Below, one piece after another: positions 55,384 through 64,000 of a DNA stretch of 64,000 bases; within the stretch, counting starts at the first letter, position 1; each line of letters starts with the position of its first letter. Source of the DNA: Nonomuraea sp. SBT364 (GTDB lineage: Bacteria > Actinomycetota > Actinomycetes > Streptosporangiales > Streptosporangiaceae); the NCBI RefSeq assembly GCF_001083785.1, contig NZ_LAVL01000024.1, forward strand, positions 21,093 through 85,092, given 5' to 3'. A program made the translations under genes and the position numbers. The notes beneath the pieces are model-generated. The model did not search any database. It was not told the origin of the DNA and worked only from the letters and a program-made list of their open reading frames with translations.

Positions 55384-56292
55384 ATGCACATCCTCGCCAC
55401 CGAGGGGCTGACCAAACGCTTCCCCACCGTCACGGCGCTCGACCAGCTCACGGTCACCGTCGGAACCGGCGTCACCGGCCTCGTCGGCGCGAACGGCGCG
55501 GGCAAGTCGACACTGATCAAGATCCTGCTCGGCCTGCTGCCCGCCTCCTCGGGCACCGCCAAGGTGCTCGACCTCGACGTGGCCACCCGGGGCGCCGACA
55601 TCCGCCGGCTCGTCGGCTACATGCCCGAGCACGAGTGCCTGCCGCCCGACGTCTCCGCCACCGAGTTCGTGGTGCACCTGGCGCGGATGTCCGGGCTGCC
55701 GCGCACGGCCGCCCGCGAGCGCGCCGCCGACGTGCTGCGCCACGTGGGCCTGGCCGAGGAGCGCTACCGCTCGATCGGCGGCTACTCCACCGGCATGAAG
55801 CAGCGGGTCAAGCTGGCCCAGGCACTCGTGCACGACCCCAAGCTGATCTTCCTGGACGAGCCGACCAACGGCCTCGACCCGCGCGGCCGCGACGAGATGC
55901 TCGCGCTGATCAGGCGCATCGGCACCGAGTTCGGCATCAGCGTGCTCGTCACCTCGCACCTGCTGGGTGAGCTGGAGCGGATCTGCGACCACGTGATCGT
56001 CATCGACGCCGGGCGGTTGCTGCGCTCCTCGGCGATCACCGAGTTCACCCAGGCCACCCGGACCGTCACGGTCGAGGTCGACGAGGGCACCGAGCCGCTG
56101 GCCGCGCGCCTGACCGAGCTCGGCCAGAAGGTCAGCCCGCACGGCCGCCTGCTGCTGGTCGAGGTGTCCGGCCCCGGCACCTACGACGCGATCCGCGACG
56201 CCGCCGTCGACCTCGACCTGTGCCTCATCCGGCTGGAGCAGGGCCGCCACCGCATCGAGGACGTCTTCCGGGAGGAGACGGCCCATGTCTGA
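55384..56292 (+). CDS. ABC transporter ATP-binding protein (pair 1)
   Basis: 302 residues. Walker [19 protein letters not shown], signature [15 protein letters not shown], Walker [22 protein letters not shown]-loop [12 protein letters not shown]. The C-terminal 80 residues are the extra domain seen in multidrug-type exporters of the CcmA/DrrA group. First of four overlapping genes with two ATPase-permease pairs. Its end overlaps the permease start by 8 bases. Substrate unknown. Confidence 0.93.
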   Translation: MHILATEGLTKRFPTVTALDQLTVTVGTGVTGLVGANGAGKSTLIKILLGLLPASSGTAKVLDLDVATRGADIRRLVGYMPEHECLPPDVSATEFVVHLARMSGLPRTAARERAADVLRHVGLAEERYRSIGGYSTGMKQRVKLAQALVHDPKLIFLDEPTNGLDPRGRDEMLALIRRIGTEFGISVLVTSHLLGELERICDHVIVIDAGRLLRSSAITEFTQATRTVTVEVDEGTEPLAARLTELGQKVSPHGRLLLVEVSGPGTYDAIRDAAVDLDLCLIRLEQGRHRIEDVFREETAHV

Positions 56293-57139
56293 GATCTACG
56301 ACATCGGCTATCGCCACTACGACGGCCCCCGCCTCGGCGGCGGCCACGCCACGCGCGCGCTGGCCGTGCACAGCCTGCGCGCGATCTTCGGCCTCGGCCG
56401 CACCGCGCGCAGCAAGATCATGCCGTTCGCGCTGGCGACCATCATGCTGGTGCCCGCCGTCGTGTCGATCGCCGCGATGGCGCTGATCCAGCAGCGGGCC
56501 ATGACCTACAGCGGCTACGCCGTCATCATGCAGGCCATCGTGGCGATCTTCCTGGCCTCGCAGGCGCCCACCGTCGTCGCCCCCGACCTGCGCTTCCGGG
56601 TGCTGCCGCTCTACCTGTCGCGCCCGATCACGGTCACCTCGTACGTCGCGGCCAAGGTCGCGGCCATGACCGCGGCCCTGTTCCTGCTGCTCGCGGTGCC
56701 GCTGGTGCTCATGTACGCGGGCGAGCTGCTCATCGACCTCGACGGGCCGCCGCAGACCAAGGAGTTCCTCGGCGCCCTGTCCATGTCGCTGGTCCTGGCG
56801 GTGCTGCTGGCCACGTTCGGCCTGGCGCTCGCCTCGCTGACGCCCCGGCGCGGTCTCGGCGTCGCCTCGGTCATCGCCGTCTACCTGCTGTCCACCGCGT
56901 CGGTGCCGATCATCTACAGCGCGCTGGAGATGTCCGGCTACCACTCCGCCGCTTCGTGGGCCTGGCTGATGAACCCGTTCTGGCTGGTCGACGCCGTGCA
57001 GGTGTGGCTGTTCGACACCCCCTCCCACGCCGAGGGCGCCTATCCCGGCGGCCCGCTCCCCGCCGTCATCGTGGTGGCGCTCATCGGCGTCGCCGTGGCG
57101 GTCCTGGCCGCCCGCTACCGGAAGGCGGCCTCGCGATGA
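56285..57139 (+). CDS. ABC transporter permease (pair 1)
   Basis: 284 residues. A soluble N-terminus ([18 protein letters not shown]) is followed by six membrane helices of the ABC-2 type (IMPFALATIMLVPAVVSIAA, VAAMTAALFLLLAVPLVLMY, LGALSMSLVLAVLLATFGLA, AVIVVALIGVAVAVLAARY). IYDIGYRxYDGPR is a typical N-terminus of actinobacterial permeases of this kind. The stop overlaps the start of the second ATPase (ATGA). Confidence 0.87.
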   Translation: MSEIYDIGYRHYDGPRLGGGHATRALAVHSLRAIFGLGRTARSKIMPFALATIMLVPAVVSIAAMALIQQRAMTYSGYAVIMQAIVAIFLASQAPTVVAPDLRFRVLPLYLSRPITVTSYVAAKVAAMTAALFLLLAVPLVLMYAGELLIDLDGPPQTKEFLGALSMSLVLAVLLATFGLALASLTPRRGLGVASVIAVYLLSTASVPIIYSALEMSGYHSAASWAWLMNPFWLVDAVQVWLFDTPSHAEGAYPGGPLPAVIVVALIGVAVAVLAARYRKAASR

Positions 57140-58050
57140 AGATCGAGCTCGCGCAGGTGTCGCGCTGGTACGGCAACGTCGTGGCCGTCAACGACGTCAC
57201 GATGACGATCGGGCCGGGGGTCACCGGGCTGCTCGGGCCCAACGGCGCCGGCAAGTCGACGCTCCTGCACCTGATGGCCGGCTTCCTGGCGCCCTCCGGC
57301 GGCACGGTCACGCTGGACGGCCAGAACGTCTGGAAGAACCACCACATCTACCGGAATATCGGCTTAGTGCCGGAGCGGGAGGGCGTCTACGGCTTCCTGA
57401 CCGGCTGGCAGTTCGTCCTGTCGGCCGCCAAGCTGCACGGCCTGCCCGACCCCGCCGAAGCCGCCCGCAAGGCCCTGGCCACCGTCGAGATGGAGACGCC
57501 CAAGGACCGCCGCGTCGAGACCTACTCCAAGGGCATGCGCCAGCGCGTCAAGGTCGCCGCCGCGCTCGTCCACGACCCCGACGTGCTCCTGCTGGACGAG
57601 CCCTTCAACGGCATGGACCCGCGCCAGCGCATGCACCTGATGGACCTGATCCGCGCGATGGGCACGGCCGGCAAGACGATCCTGTTCAGCTCGCACATCC
57701 TCGAAGAGGTCGAACGGGTCGCCCAGCAGATCGAGGTCGTGGTCGCCGGCAGGCACGCCGCCTCCGGCAACTTCCGCGAGATCCGCCGCCTGATGACCGA
57801 CAGGCCGCACCTGTTCAAGATCCGCTCCAGCGACGACCGCAAGCTGGCCGCGGCCCTCATCCTCGACGACTCGGCCGGCGGCGTCACGCTCGGCCCCGAC
57901 GGGCTCGAGGTCCAGGCCACGGAGTTCCGGCGGTTCGCCCGCCTGCTCCCCCGCGTGGCCCGCGCCGAAGGCGTCCACCTGCACGAGGTGTCACCCGCCG
58001 ACGAGGACCTGGAGAGCGTCTTCTCCTACCTGATCACCAGGAGCACCTGA
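57136..58050 (+). CDS. ABC transporter ATP-binding protein (pair 2)
   Basis: 304 residues. Walker [19 protein letters not shown], signature YSKGMRQRVKVAAALVHD, Walker B LLLDEPFNGMDPRQRMHLMD, H-loop FSSHILEEVERV. ATG 57136 lies within the permease stop (ATGA). Similar in layout to the first ATPase but not a recent copy. With the following permease it forms the second half of a probable heteromeric exporter. Confidence 0.93.
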   Translation: MKIELAQVSRWYGNVVAVNDVTMTIGPGVTGLLGPNGAGKSTLLHLMAGFLAPSGGTVTLDGQNVWKNHHIYRNIGLVPEREGVYGFLTGWQFVLSAAKLHGLPDPAEAARKALATVEMETPKDRRVETYSKGMRQRVKVAAALVHDPDVLLLDEPFNGMDPRQRMHLMDLIRAMGTAGKTILFSSHILEEVERVAQQIEVVVAGRHAASGNFREIRRLMTDRPHLFKIRSSDDRKLAAALILDDSAGGVTLGPDGLEVQATEFRRFARLLPRVARAEGVHLHEVSPADEDLESVFSYLITRST

Positions 58051-58766
58051 TGAACACCGTGGTCGCAGGCATCACCTACCGGGCCCTGCTCGGCAGGCGG
58101 CGCATCGTCCTGCTGCTCCTCCTGCCGCTCGCCCTCATCGGCCTGGCCGTGCTGCTCCGCATCGTCGGCAGCGCCGACCAGCGCACGGCCGTGCTCCTGA
58201 TGGAGAAATTCGCCATCGGCACCATGCTGCCGCTGCTCGGCCTCATCGCGGGCACCGGCGTCATCGCCCCCGAGATCGACGACGGCACCGTCATCCACCT
58301 GCTGTCCAAGCCGATCTCCCGCCCGGCCATCACACGGACGAAGTTCCTGGTGGCGGCCTCGCTGCTGGCGCTGTTCGCCGCGGTCCCCACCTACGTCGCC
58401 GCCTGGCTCCTGGTCGGCAACGAGGACGGCCTCGCCCCCGGCTTCGCGCTCGGCGCCCTGGTGGGCGGCATCGCCTACGCCGCCGTCTTCCTGCTGCTGG
58501 GCGTCGTCACCCGCCACGCGGTCACGATCGGCATCATCTACGCCCTGGTCTGGGAGAGCGTCGTCGGCGGCTTCGTCCCCGGCGCGCAGAAGTTCTCGAT
58601 CCAATACTGGGCCCAGACGGTCGCCGACCAGATCTCCGACTCGCCGTTCCTCACCACGCAGGTCACGTTCGGCTTCGCGGCCCCGGCCCTGGTCGTCGTC
58701 ACCGTCGGCGCCGTCCTGTGGGCGGGCCACCGCCTGCGCGGCTTCTCACTCACCGGCGACGAGTGA
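58050..58766 (+). CDS. ABC transporter permease (pair 2)
   Basis: 238 residues, six membrane helices (IVLLLLLPLALIGLAVLLRI, MLPLLGLIAGTGVIAPEIDD, HLLSKPISRPAITRTKFLVA, GIAYAAVFLLLGVVTRHAVT, LVVVTVGAVLWAGHRL). GVIAPEIDDGTVIHLLSKPI is the ABC-2 permease loop. Its ATG shares one base with the upstream stop. Last gene before a strong terminator. Confidence 0.87.
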   Translation: MNTVVAGITYRALLGRRRIVLLLLLPLALIGLAVLLRIVGSADQRTAVLLMEKFAIGTMLPLLGLIAGTGVIAPEIDDGTVIHLLSKPISRPAITRTKFLVAASLLALFAAVPTYVAAWLLVGNEDGLAPGFALGALVGGIAYAAVFLLLGVVTRHAVTIGIIYALVWESVVGGFVPGAQKFSIQYWAQTVADQISDSPFLTTQVTFGFAAPALVVVTVGAVLWAGHRLRGFSLTGDE

Positions 58767-58769
58767 CCG

Positions 58770-58803
58770 CTCTCCGGGTACGGGATCCCCCGTACCCGGA
58801 GAG
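58770..58803. terminator. Bidirectional terminator, 15-bp stem
   Basis: CTCTCCGGGTACGGG (58770-58784) and its exact reverse complement (58789-58803) are separated by 4 bases, between the convergent ABC permease and glmM genes. Confidence 0.88.
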
Positions 58804-58807
58804 AACG

Positions 58808-60175
58808 TCAGGCGCAGGCCACGCGGACCACGTCGGCGAGGCGTTCGGCGACCTTGGTCGCCTGCTCCTCCGAGGCTGCCTCGACCATCACGCGGATCAT
58901 CGGCTCGGTGCCGCTGGGCCGGATCAGCACCCGGCCCGTCTCGCCCAGCTCCGACTCCGCCTCGGCGACCGCGGAGGTGAGCTCGCCGGCCGTAGCCTTG
59001 CCCCGGTCGACGTCCTTGACGTTGATCAGGATCTGCGGCATGGCCGTCATGACGGACGCCAGGTCGCGCAGCGTGCTCCCGGACCGGGCCACCACCGAGA
59101 GCAGGTGGAGCGAGGTGAGCAGGCCGTCGCCCGTGGTGGCGTGGTCGAGCATGATGACGTGCCCCGACTGCTCGCCGCCCAGGTTGTAGCCCTCGCCCTT
59201 CATGCGCTCCAGCACGTAACGGTCGCCCACGGCGGTTTCCACCACCGTGATGCCCGCCTCGCGCATGGCCAGCTTGAAGCCCAGGTTGGACATGACGGTC
59301 GCGACCACCGTGTCCTTGGCCAAGGTGCCCGCGGCGTGCATGTCGGCGGCGAGGACGGCCATGATCTGGTCACCGTCGACGATCGCGCCGGTGTGGTCGA
59401 CCGCCAGGCAGCGGTCGGCGTCGCCGTCGTAGGCGATGCCGAGGTCGGCGCCGCGCGAGACCACCACCTGCTGGAGCTTGTCCAGATGGGTGGAGCCGTA
59501 GCCGTTGTTGATGTTGAGGCCGTCGGGCCTGGCGCCGATCGCCTCGACCCTGGCACCCGCCCGCAGCAGCGCCTCGGGCGCGACCATGTGGGCCGCGCCG
59601 TGAGCGCAGTCGACCACGATGTCGAGCCCGTCGAGCCGCCCGGCCACCGTGTCCAGGACGTGCGTGATGTAGCGGTCGGCCTCACCGTAGGCGTCGCGCA
59701 CCCGGCCGACGGCCGAGCCGACGGGACGGCTCCAGTCTTCGCCGAGGCGCCGCTCGATCTCGTCCTCGACCGCGTCGGACAGCTTGAAGCCGCCCCGGGC
59801 CAGGAACTTGATGCCGTTGTCGGGCGCTGCGTTGTGCGACGCCGACAGCATGACGCCGAGATCGGCGCCGAGCGCGGCGGTGAGGTGGGCGACGGCCGGG
59901 GTGGGCAGCACGCCGAGGCGCAGCACATCCACTCCGGACGACGCGAGGCCGGCGACCACTGCGGCCTCGAGAAACTCTCCCGAGGCACGCGGGTCCCGGC
60001 CTACGACCGCCACCGGCCGCTGTTTGCGGCCTGAGCCGCTGGAGCCGGTGGCGGTGAACACGCCTGCATCGCCGAGGACGTGAGCCGCCGCGACCGAAAG
60101 GTCCATGGCGAGCTCGGCCGTGAGGTCGCGTCCCGCGACCCCACGCACCCCGTCGGTGCCGAACAGCCGCGCCAA
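58808..60175 (-). CDS. glmM: Phosphoglucosamine mutase
   Basis: 455 residues; converts glucosamine-6-P to glucosamine-1-P for peptidoglycan precursors. N-terminus [20 protein letters not shown], phosphoserine loop [16 protein letters not shown], metal site [13 protein letters not shown], sugar loop [18 protein letters not shown], phosphate site [15 protein letters not shown]. Starts at TTG 60175, one base after the rpsI stop (TAA-A-TTG), so it depends on coupling with the ribosomal genes. Confidence 0.96.
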   Translation of the reverse strand: MARLFGTDGVRGVAGRDLTAELAMDLSVAAAHVLGDAGVFTATGSSGSGRKQRPVAVVGRDPRASGEFLEAAVVAGLASSGVDVLRLGVLPTPAVAHLTAALGADLGVMLSASHNAAPDNGIKFLARGGFKLSDAVEDEIERRLGEDWSRPVGSAVGRVRDAYGEADRYITHVLDTVAGRLDGLDIVVDCAHGAAHMVAPEALLRAGARVEAIGARPDGLNINNGYGSTHLDKLQQVVVSRGADLGIAYDGDADRCLAVDHTGAIVDGDQIMAVLAADMHAAGTLAKDTVVATVMSNLGFKLAMREAGITVVETAVGDRYVLERMKGEGYNLGGEQSGHVIMLDHATTGDGLLTSLHLLSVVARSGSTLRDLASVMTAMPQILINVKDVDRGKATAGELTSAVAEAESELGETGRVLIRPSGTEPMIRVMVEAASEEQATKVAERLADVVRVACA

Positions 60176-60176
60176 T

Positions 60177-60701
60177 TTAGCGCTTGCTGTACTGCGGAGC
60201 CTTGCGGGCCTTCTTGAGGCCGTACTTCTTCCGCTCCGTGGCGCGGGCGTCACGGGTGAGGAAGCCGGCCTTCTTCAGCGGCGGGCGGTTGACCTCGACG
60301 TCCAGGATCGCCAGGGCGCGGGACAGACCCATGCGCAGCGCGCCGGCCTGACCGGTCACGCCGCCGCCGTCGATGCGCGCGATGACGTCGAACGCCTCCT
60401 CGGCTCCGAGCACCACGAAGGGCTCGTTGACGATCTGCTGGTGGACCTTGTTCGGGAAGTAGACGTCCAGCGAACGACCGTTGATCGTCCACTTGCCGGT
60501 GCCGGGGACGATGCGCACGCGGGCGATCGCCTCCTTACGGCGACCGGTGCCGTACGAGTTGCCCGTGGTGACGGGCTTGCGCACGGGGGCGTCAGCGCTG
60601 GCGGTGGATTCGGTGGTGTACTCGGACGGGAACTCCTCGCCGGAGAAGTCCTCCACCTCGGCCGTCTCGACGGCCGTCTCGACACCGGTGGGCTCAGCCA
60701 C
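60177..60701 (-). CDS. rpsI: 30S ribosomal protein S9
   Basis: 174 residues. The S9 core ([58 protein letters not shown]) ends in the conserved SKR that reaches the P-site tRNA. An acidic N-terminal extension of about 45 residues ([20 protein letters not shown]) is typical of actinobacterial S9. Follows rplM by 28 bases. Confidence 0.97.
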   Translation of the reverse strand: MAEPTGVETAVETAEVEDFSGEEFPSEYTTESTASADAPVRKPVTTGNSYGTGRRKEAIARVRIVPGTGKWTINGRSLDVYFPNKVHQQIVNEPFVVLGAEEAFDVIARIDGGGVTGQAGALRMGLSRALAILDVEVNRPPLKKAGFLTRDARATERKKYGLKKARKAPQYSKR

Positions 60702-60729
60702 GGTTCTCCTCTAACTCTTTCGCGAACTA

Positions 60730-61173
60730 CTACTGGGCGATCTGGGTGATCTCGAACGGCACCGGCTGCTGGGCCTGGTGCGGGTGCTCGGAACCCGCGT
60801 AGACCTTCAGCTTCTTGGCCATCTTCCGGCCGAGGGAGTTCTTCGGCAGCATGCCCTTCACGGCCTTCTCCACGGCCTTGTCCGGGCGCTTGTCCATGAG
60901 CTCGCCATAGCTGACGGAACGCAGACCGCCCGGGTAACCCGAGTGGCGGTAGGCCTTCTTCTGCTCACGCTTGTTGCCGCTGAGCGCGATCTTGTCCGCG
61001 TTGATGACGATGACGAAGTCACCGGTGTCGACGTGGTTGGCGAAGATCGGCTTGTGCTTGCCGCGGAGCAGGATCGCGACGTGGCTGGCCAGCCGGCCCA
61101 GCACGACATCGGTCGCGTCGATGACGTACCACTGACGCTGGACGTCGGCGGGCTTCGGTGAGTACGTGCGCAC
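60730..61173 (-). CDS. rplM: 50S ribosomal protein L13
   Basis: 147 residues. [60 protein letters not shown] and [20 protein letters not shown] are L13 signatures. GTG 61173 has AGAAGG 9 bases upstream. Confidence 0.97.
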   Translation of the reverse strand: MRTYSPKPADVQRQWYVIDATDVVLGRLASHVAILLRGKHKPIFANHVDTGDFVIVINADKIALSGNKREQKKAYRHSGYPGGLRSVSYGELMDKRPDKAVEKAVKGMLPKNSLGRKMAKKLKVYAGSEHPHQAQQPVPFEITQIAQ

Positions 61174-61483
61174 GGTCGTAGCCTTCTTTATGCTCGCGTC
61201 TTCGGCGCGCTGCCGGATGCGACAGCGCTGGGATCGGTCGGTGCGGGCACACGACGGCCCGGACCTTCCGTCTCCGCACAGATGGGAGATGACGCCGGAC
61301 GCGCCGCGCATCGGTCACGCTGGACCTATGCACACAACGAACGATTAGGTTACCCGCCCGAACGGGGGCAGGTCAAAAGACCGGTAACCCTTGCCGAGTC
61401 TACCTGATCACAGAACGGTTCTATTTCAGTTCCCTGGGATCCCTTCTTCACCAGGACGAGACATCCCTATCGTTGGTGGCGGT
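61174..61483. promoter_or_regulatory. 310-bp divergent region with rplM promoter
   Basis: On the minus strand TTGACC (61376-61371), an 18-base spacer and TAACCT (61352-61347) form a good promoter for rplM-rpsI-glmM, leaving a leader of about 165 bases. The spacer contains a small GC hairpin (GCCCGAACGGGGGC). No known L13 autoregulatory leader was recognised. The CAP-domain gene promoter should lie at 61400-61475. Confidence 0.6.
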
Positions 61484-62233
61484 ATGTGGCAGAGTTCTCA
61501 CACCCGGCACACCCAGCGGAGCGCACGGCGCCGGAACCACCTGGGTCTGCTGGCCTGCCTCATGGCCGCGCTGTTCACCGGCGTGCTCCTCGGCCGCATG
61601 TCGGGCGACCCGGTGCCGACCGGCCACATCTACCTCAACGAGGCCACCCCGGCCCCCACCCCCAAGGCCGCCGCGCCGGTGCGGAAGAAGGCCGCCCTGC
61701 CCATGGCCGAGGCGGTGCCGCGGCAGACGACCACGGCCACGCCGCGCACCCGGACCAGGGCCAGGCCCACCACCAGCCCCACCGACCAGGTCCCCGGCTA
61801 CACCGCCGACGAGCCGGTCCAGGTGCTGCGTGACAGCGACCCGGTCCAGAGCGTGCCGGGGATGGCCTCCGAGGTCGTGCGCCTCACCAACACCGCCAGG
61901 GCCAGGCAGGGCTGCGGCCCGCTGCGCACCGACGCCAGGCTGACCAGGGCCGCCCGGACACACTCGCTGGAGATGGCCCGCTCCGGCCAGTTCACGCACG
62001 AGTCGCCCGACGGCTCCTCCCCCTGGGACCGCATGGAGCGCGCCGGCTACCCCGCCGGCGCCGCCGAGAACATCGGCCGCGGCTACACCTCCGCCGAGGA
62101 GGCCGTGCGCGGCTGGCTCGACAGCCCCGACCACCGCCGCAACATCCTCAGTTGCGACTTCAAGGCCATCGGCGTCGGCGTGGCGTCGAGCGCCGAGGGC
62201 ATCTGGTGGACTCAGGACTTCGGACGCTCATGA
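61484..62233 (+). CDS. CAP-domain extracellular protein
   Basis: 249 residues. One membrane helix near the N-terminus (LGLLACLMAALFTGVLLG), a Pro/Thr/Ala linker (residues 45-120), then a C-terminal CAP/SCP domain (SEVVRLTNTARARQGCGPLR, HSLEMARSGQFTHESPDGSS, PAGAAENIGRGYTSAEEAVR, SPDHRRNILSCDFKAIGVGV). Two Cys should form a disulfide. Bacterial CAP proteins are secreted or wall-associated; activity unclear. ATG 61484 was chosen over upstream codons because it begins a normal membrane-anchor N-terminus. Confidence 0.87.
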   Translation: MWQSSHTRHTQRSARRRNHLGLLACLMAALFTGVLLGRMSGDPVPTGHIYLNEATPAPTPKAAAPVRKKAALPMAEAVPRQTTTATPRTRTRARPTTSPTDQVPGYTADEPVQVLRDSDPVQSVPGMASEVVRLTNTARARQGCGPLRTDARLTRAARTHSLEMARSGQFTHESPDGSSPWDRMERAGYPAGAAENIGRGYTSAEEAVRGWLDSPDHRRNILSCDFKAIGVGVASSAEGIWWTQDFGRS

Positions 62234-62244
62234 CCTTGGCACGG

Positions 62245-62256
62245 TAATGTCTCCGC
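62245..62256 (+). promoter_or_regulatory. Leaderless -10 box
   Basis: TAATGT (62245-62250) ends 6 bases before the ATG at 62257. Confidence 0.55.
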
Positions 62257-63189
62257 ATGGGTTTTCCCGACGAACGTGAAACCGGCACGGACCGCACCCC
62301 CCGCCGTTCCCGGAGGGACCGCAAGGCCGACGCCGACACCGGTTCCTTCGCCGGCGCCTTCACACCGGCCGGCGCACCCACGGCGGACCCCGGCACCGAC
62401 GCGCCCCCGGCCGCACCCGAGACCGACCACCCTGAGGGCCGGCGCTCCAGGAAGACCTGGAGCCCCTACGACGAGGAGAGCCGATCGCGCGGCCCGCTCT
62501 GGGCGGCGATCGCCGGCGTCGTGGTGCTGGGCCTGCTCGGCGGCGGGCTCGCCATCATGTTCAACGCCGACGACCCCGCCGCGACCTCCGCCGACGCGGG
62601 CCGCCGCACCTCCGCCCCGCTCCCGTCGGCCCCTCCCGGCGAGTTCGGCTATGCCGCCAGCCGCAGTACGGACCCCGACCCGCTCACGGTCAAGGAGCTG
62701 TTCAGGGCCAAGAAGTTCACCGTCTCCGGCCGCGCCTACGAGATGACGGTCACCAGCAAGGACAAGAAGTGCGCCGACGGCGTGCTCGGCGACAAGATGG
62801 CCAAGGCCCTCAAGAGCGGCAAGTGCACCCAGATGATGCGGGCCAGCTTCCGCGACAAGTCCGGCAAGGTGATCGGCACCGTCGGCGTCGCCAACCTCAA
62901 CACCTCCAAGAGCGCCGCCAAGGTGGCCAAGGCCGGCGGCACCGCCGACTACGTCAAGCCGCTGGCGGGCAAGGACGAGATCACCAAGTTCCTCGGCTCC
63001 GGCAGCGGCGGCGCCAAGATCTGGGCGCACGGGCACTACGCGGTGCTGGTGTGGTTCCAGAGCAAGGACGGGGTCAAGCCCGACAAGAAGTCATCGAAGC
63101 GCCTCTTCCAGGCAGCCGAGGACATCACCAAGGAAACGGTCTTTCAGGCCCTCGACAGGCGGGCGTTGACCGGGATGCGCGCGACCTGA
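62257..63189 (+). CDS. Single-pass membrane protein of unknown function
   Basis: 310 residues. A charged, Pro/Ala-rich cytoplasmic N-terminus of about 80 residues, one membrane helix (GPLWAAIAGVVVLGLLGGGL AIMF region, about 80-102), and an external alpha/beta domain of about 180 residues (TVKELFRAKKFTVSGRAYEM, GTVGVANLNTSKSAAKVAKA, WAHGHYAVLVWFQSKDG) with two Cys. The topology resembles conserved actinobacterial membrane proteins of unknown role. No enzymatic motif seen. Confidence 0.75.
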   Translation: MGFPDERETGTDRTPRRSRRDRKADADTGSFAGAFTPAGAPTADPGTDAPPAAPETDHPEGRRSRKTWSPYDEESRSRGPLWAAIAGVVVLGLLGGGLAIMFNADDPAATSADAGRRTSAPLPSAPPGEFGYAASRSTDPDPLTVKELFRAKKFTVSGRAYEMTVTSKDKKCADGVLGDKMAKALKSGKCTQMMRASFRDKSGKVIGTVGVANLNTSKSAAKVAKAGGTADYVKPLAGKDEITKFLGSGSGGAKIWAHGHYAVLVWFQSKDGVKPDKKSSKRLFQAAEDITKETVFQALDRRALTGMRAT

Positions 63190-63265
63190 TATCGCCCATC
63201 GATCTAGTTAAGCCCGCAAACAGGACGATCGATCCGACCGGGAACGCTCATACCTAGGGAACGAT

Positions 63266-63282
63266 CTAGCGACTCTCGCTAG
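63266..63282. promoter_or_regulatory. Perfect inverted repeat over a -10 box
   Basis: CTAGCGA (63266-63272), CTC, TCGCTAG (63276-63282). It overlaps TAGGCT (63280-63285), the -10-like box whose end lies 6 bases before ATG 63292. A bound dimer would occlude this leaderless promoter. Confidence 0.5.
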
Positions 63283-63291
63283 GCTCCCCTT

Positions 63292-63906
63292 ATGCGTGGC
63301 CAGGGACCCGGGTCTGAGCACGAGCGTGGCGAAGCCGACTCCGCGACCGCACCATCGACGCCACCGCCGAGCTTCGGCCATCAGCCACCCTCGGGCGATT
63401 CGCCGTACGGCACGCCGGGCGGCCATCGCGCCGACCCCTACGCCTCCTCGGGCGAGCACCCGGCGACGCCGTACGTCCCGCCCGGCGAGGCCCGGCCCCC
63501 GTCGGCCTACCCGGAGTCGTCTGCGGCCTACCCGGAGCCGTCCGTGGAGGAGGCGGAAGGGTGGCTGTCGGTCGAGGGCGAGCCCCACGCCCGCGAAGGG
63601 TGGCCGTCCCCCGAGGACGACGCGCCTCCCCCCGAGGCCTGGCTCTCCGTCGCCGACACCCCGCCGACCACGCCGTCGACGCCCTCTGTGCCGTCAGCGC
63701 CCCCCGCACCGCCGCTGCCCTCAACGCCTTCGGCGCATTCCGTGCCCTCAACGCCTTCGGCGTCCTCTGGGCCTTCGGAGCCCTCCATGCCGGTGGAGGG
63801 TGACACCCGCCCCGCCATGGCCTGGCCACCCGCCGGTCTTCCTCCGCACGCCGCCAACCCCTGGACGGCGCCCCAGCGGGGTCGGTGGTGGCCAGGTTCT
63901 TGCTGA
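63292..63906 (+). CDS. Proline/serine-rich low-complexity protein
   Basis: 204 residues, rich in Pro, Ser, Glu and Ala with short repeats (TPSTPSVPSAP, LPSTPSAHSVPST; EGWLSVEGEP and EAWLSVADTP). No signal peptide or membrane helix before the stop; it could be the N-terminal part of a longer protein broken by a frameshift near 63880-63906. A leaderless promoter with an operator-like repeat supports this strand and start. Confidence 0.5.
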   Translation: MRGQGPGSEHERGEADSATAPSTPPPSFGHQPPSGDSPYGTPGGHRADPYASSGEHPATPYVPPGEARPPSAYPESSAAYPEPSVEEAEGWLSVEGEPHAREGWPSPEDDAPPPEAWLSVADTPPTTPSTPSVPSAPPAPPLPSTPSAHSVPSTPSASSGPSEPSMPVEGDTRPAMAWPPAGLPPHAANPWTAPQRGRWWPGSC

Positions 63907-64000
63907 AGGTCCTGGCGAACCTGCCCATGTCGGCGGCCCCCCGGAAGCCCAGCCGGTGACGGCGGACGAGGGCGGCGAACTCCACGTCGATCGCGTGCTG
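63907..64000. other. Right edge, possible end of a minus-strand gene
   Basis: On the minus strand bases 64000-63870 read a natural-looking segment (VEFAALVRRHRLGFRGAADM, then GRFARTFSKNLATTDP) with nearly all codon third positions G or C, but no stop occurs before it runs antisense to the Pro-rich gene. Cannot be resolved within the window. Confidence 0.3.

Noticed and set aside
61174..61350. Known L13 autoregulatory RNA leader
   Set aside because: No recognisable conserved leader structure could be seen by eye; only a promoter is supported.
63290..64000. Minus-strand gene spanning the right edge
   Set aside because: Coding-like only for about 40 codons at the edge; the rest is a shadow of the Pro-rich gene. 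Not annotated as a gene without more sequence.

Overview
The window looks like chromosomal DNA of a very high-GC actinomycete, most likely Streptosporangiales (Nonomuraea-like). This is inferred, not searched: codon third positions are almost all G or C, GTG and TTG starts are common, many genes look leaderless, and the guaB-DUF5319-sigma factor-groEL/groES order and the long acidic S9 N-terminus are typical of actinobacteria. No phage, insertion sequence, CRISPR array, tRNA or rRNA was seen.

Layout. 1-5.0 kb: 3' end of a secreted collagenase, a PadR/deazaflavin-reductase pair with an operator-like repeat, a PIG-L deacetylase coupled to a methyltransferase fusion, and a small secreted protein. 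5.4-18.5 kb: guaA, a DUF885 hydrolase, a PLP-fold protein lacking its Schiff-base lysine, a GNAT enzyme, an Lrp/decarboxylase divergent pair, an aldehyde dehydrogenase, a Ser/Thr kinase and a beta-propeller lipoprotein. 18.5-25 kb: glpD, then a DeoR regulator divergent from a coupled four-gene amino-sugar operon (SIS isomerase, nagA, PfkB kinase, class II aldolase) resembling GalNAc/tagatose catabolism. 25-29.5 kb: phosphotransferase, a DsbA/FrnE-TPR fusion, a TetR regulator, a methyltransferase, and a 22-codon gene translationally coupled to a long isoaspartyl-methyltransferase-like enzyme.

29.6-38.6 kb: a housekeeping block (guaB3, guaB, a TrmB/LuxR-like regulator, DUF5319, an ECF sigma factor with an apparent 51-residue anti-sigma stub, groEL, groES under CIRCE, a THUMP-like methyltransferase). 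38.8-42.7 kb: a coiled-coil protein with 14-residue repeats and a GntR-TetR/carotenoid oxygenase pair. 42.8-53.2 kb: a minus-strand run carrying acpS, nnr, alr, a hydrolase, tsaE, tsaB, rimI and tsaD, with a lipoprotein/sortase/phosphotransferase cassette between tsaE and tsaB, and a PhoX-like protein upstream. 53.3-58.8 kb: coaA, a 44-residue antisense small gene, DUF389, and two ABC ATPase-permease pairs. 58.8-63.9 kb: glmM, rpsI, rplM, a CAP-domain protein and two poorly known proteins.

The most unusual items are the micro-peptide/PIMT pair at 28.3-29.4 kb with dyad repeats on both sides, the truncated anti-sigma factor at 34.0-34.2 kb, the arginine-for-lysine PLP-fold protein at 8.7-9.7 kb, and the sortase cassette at 45-47 kb.
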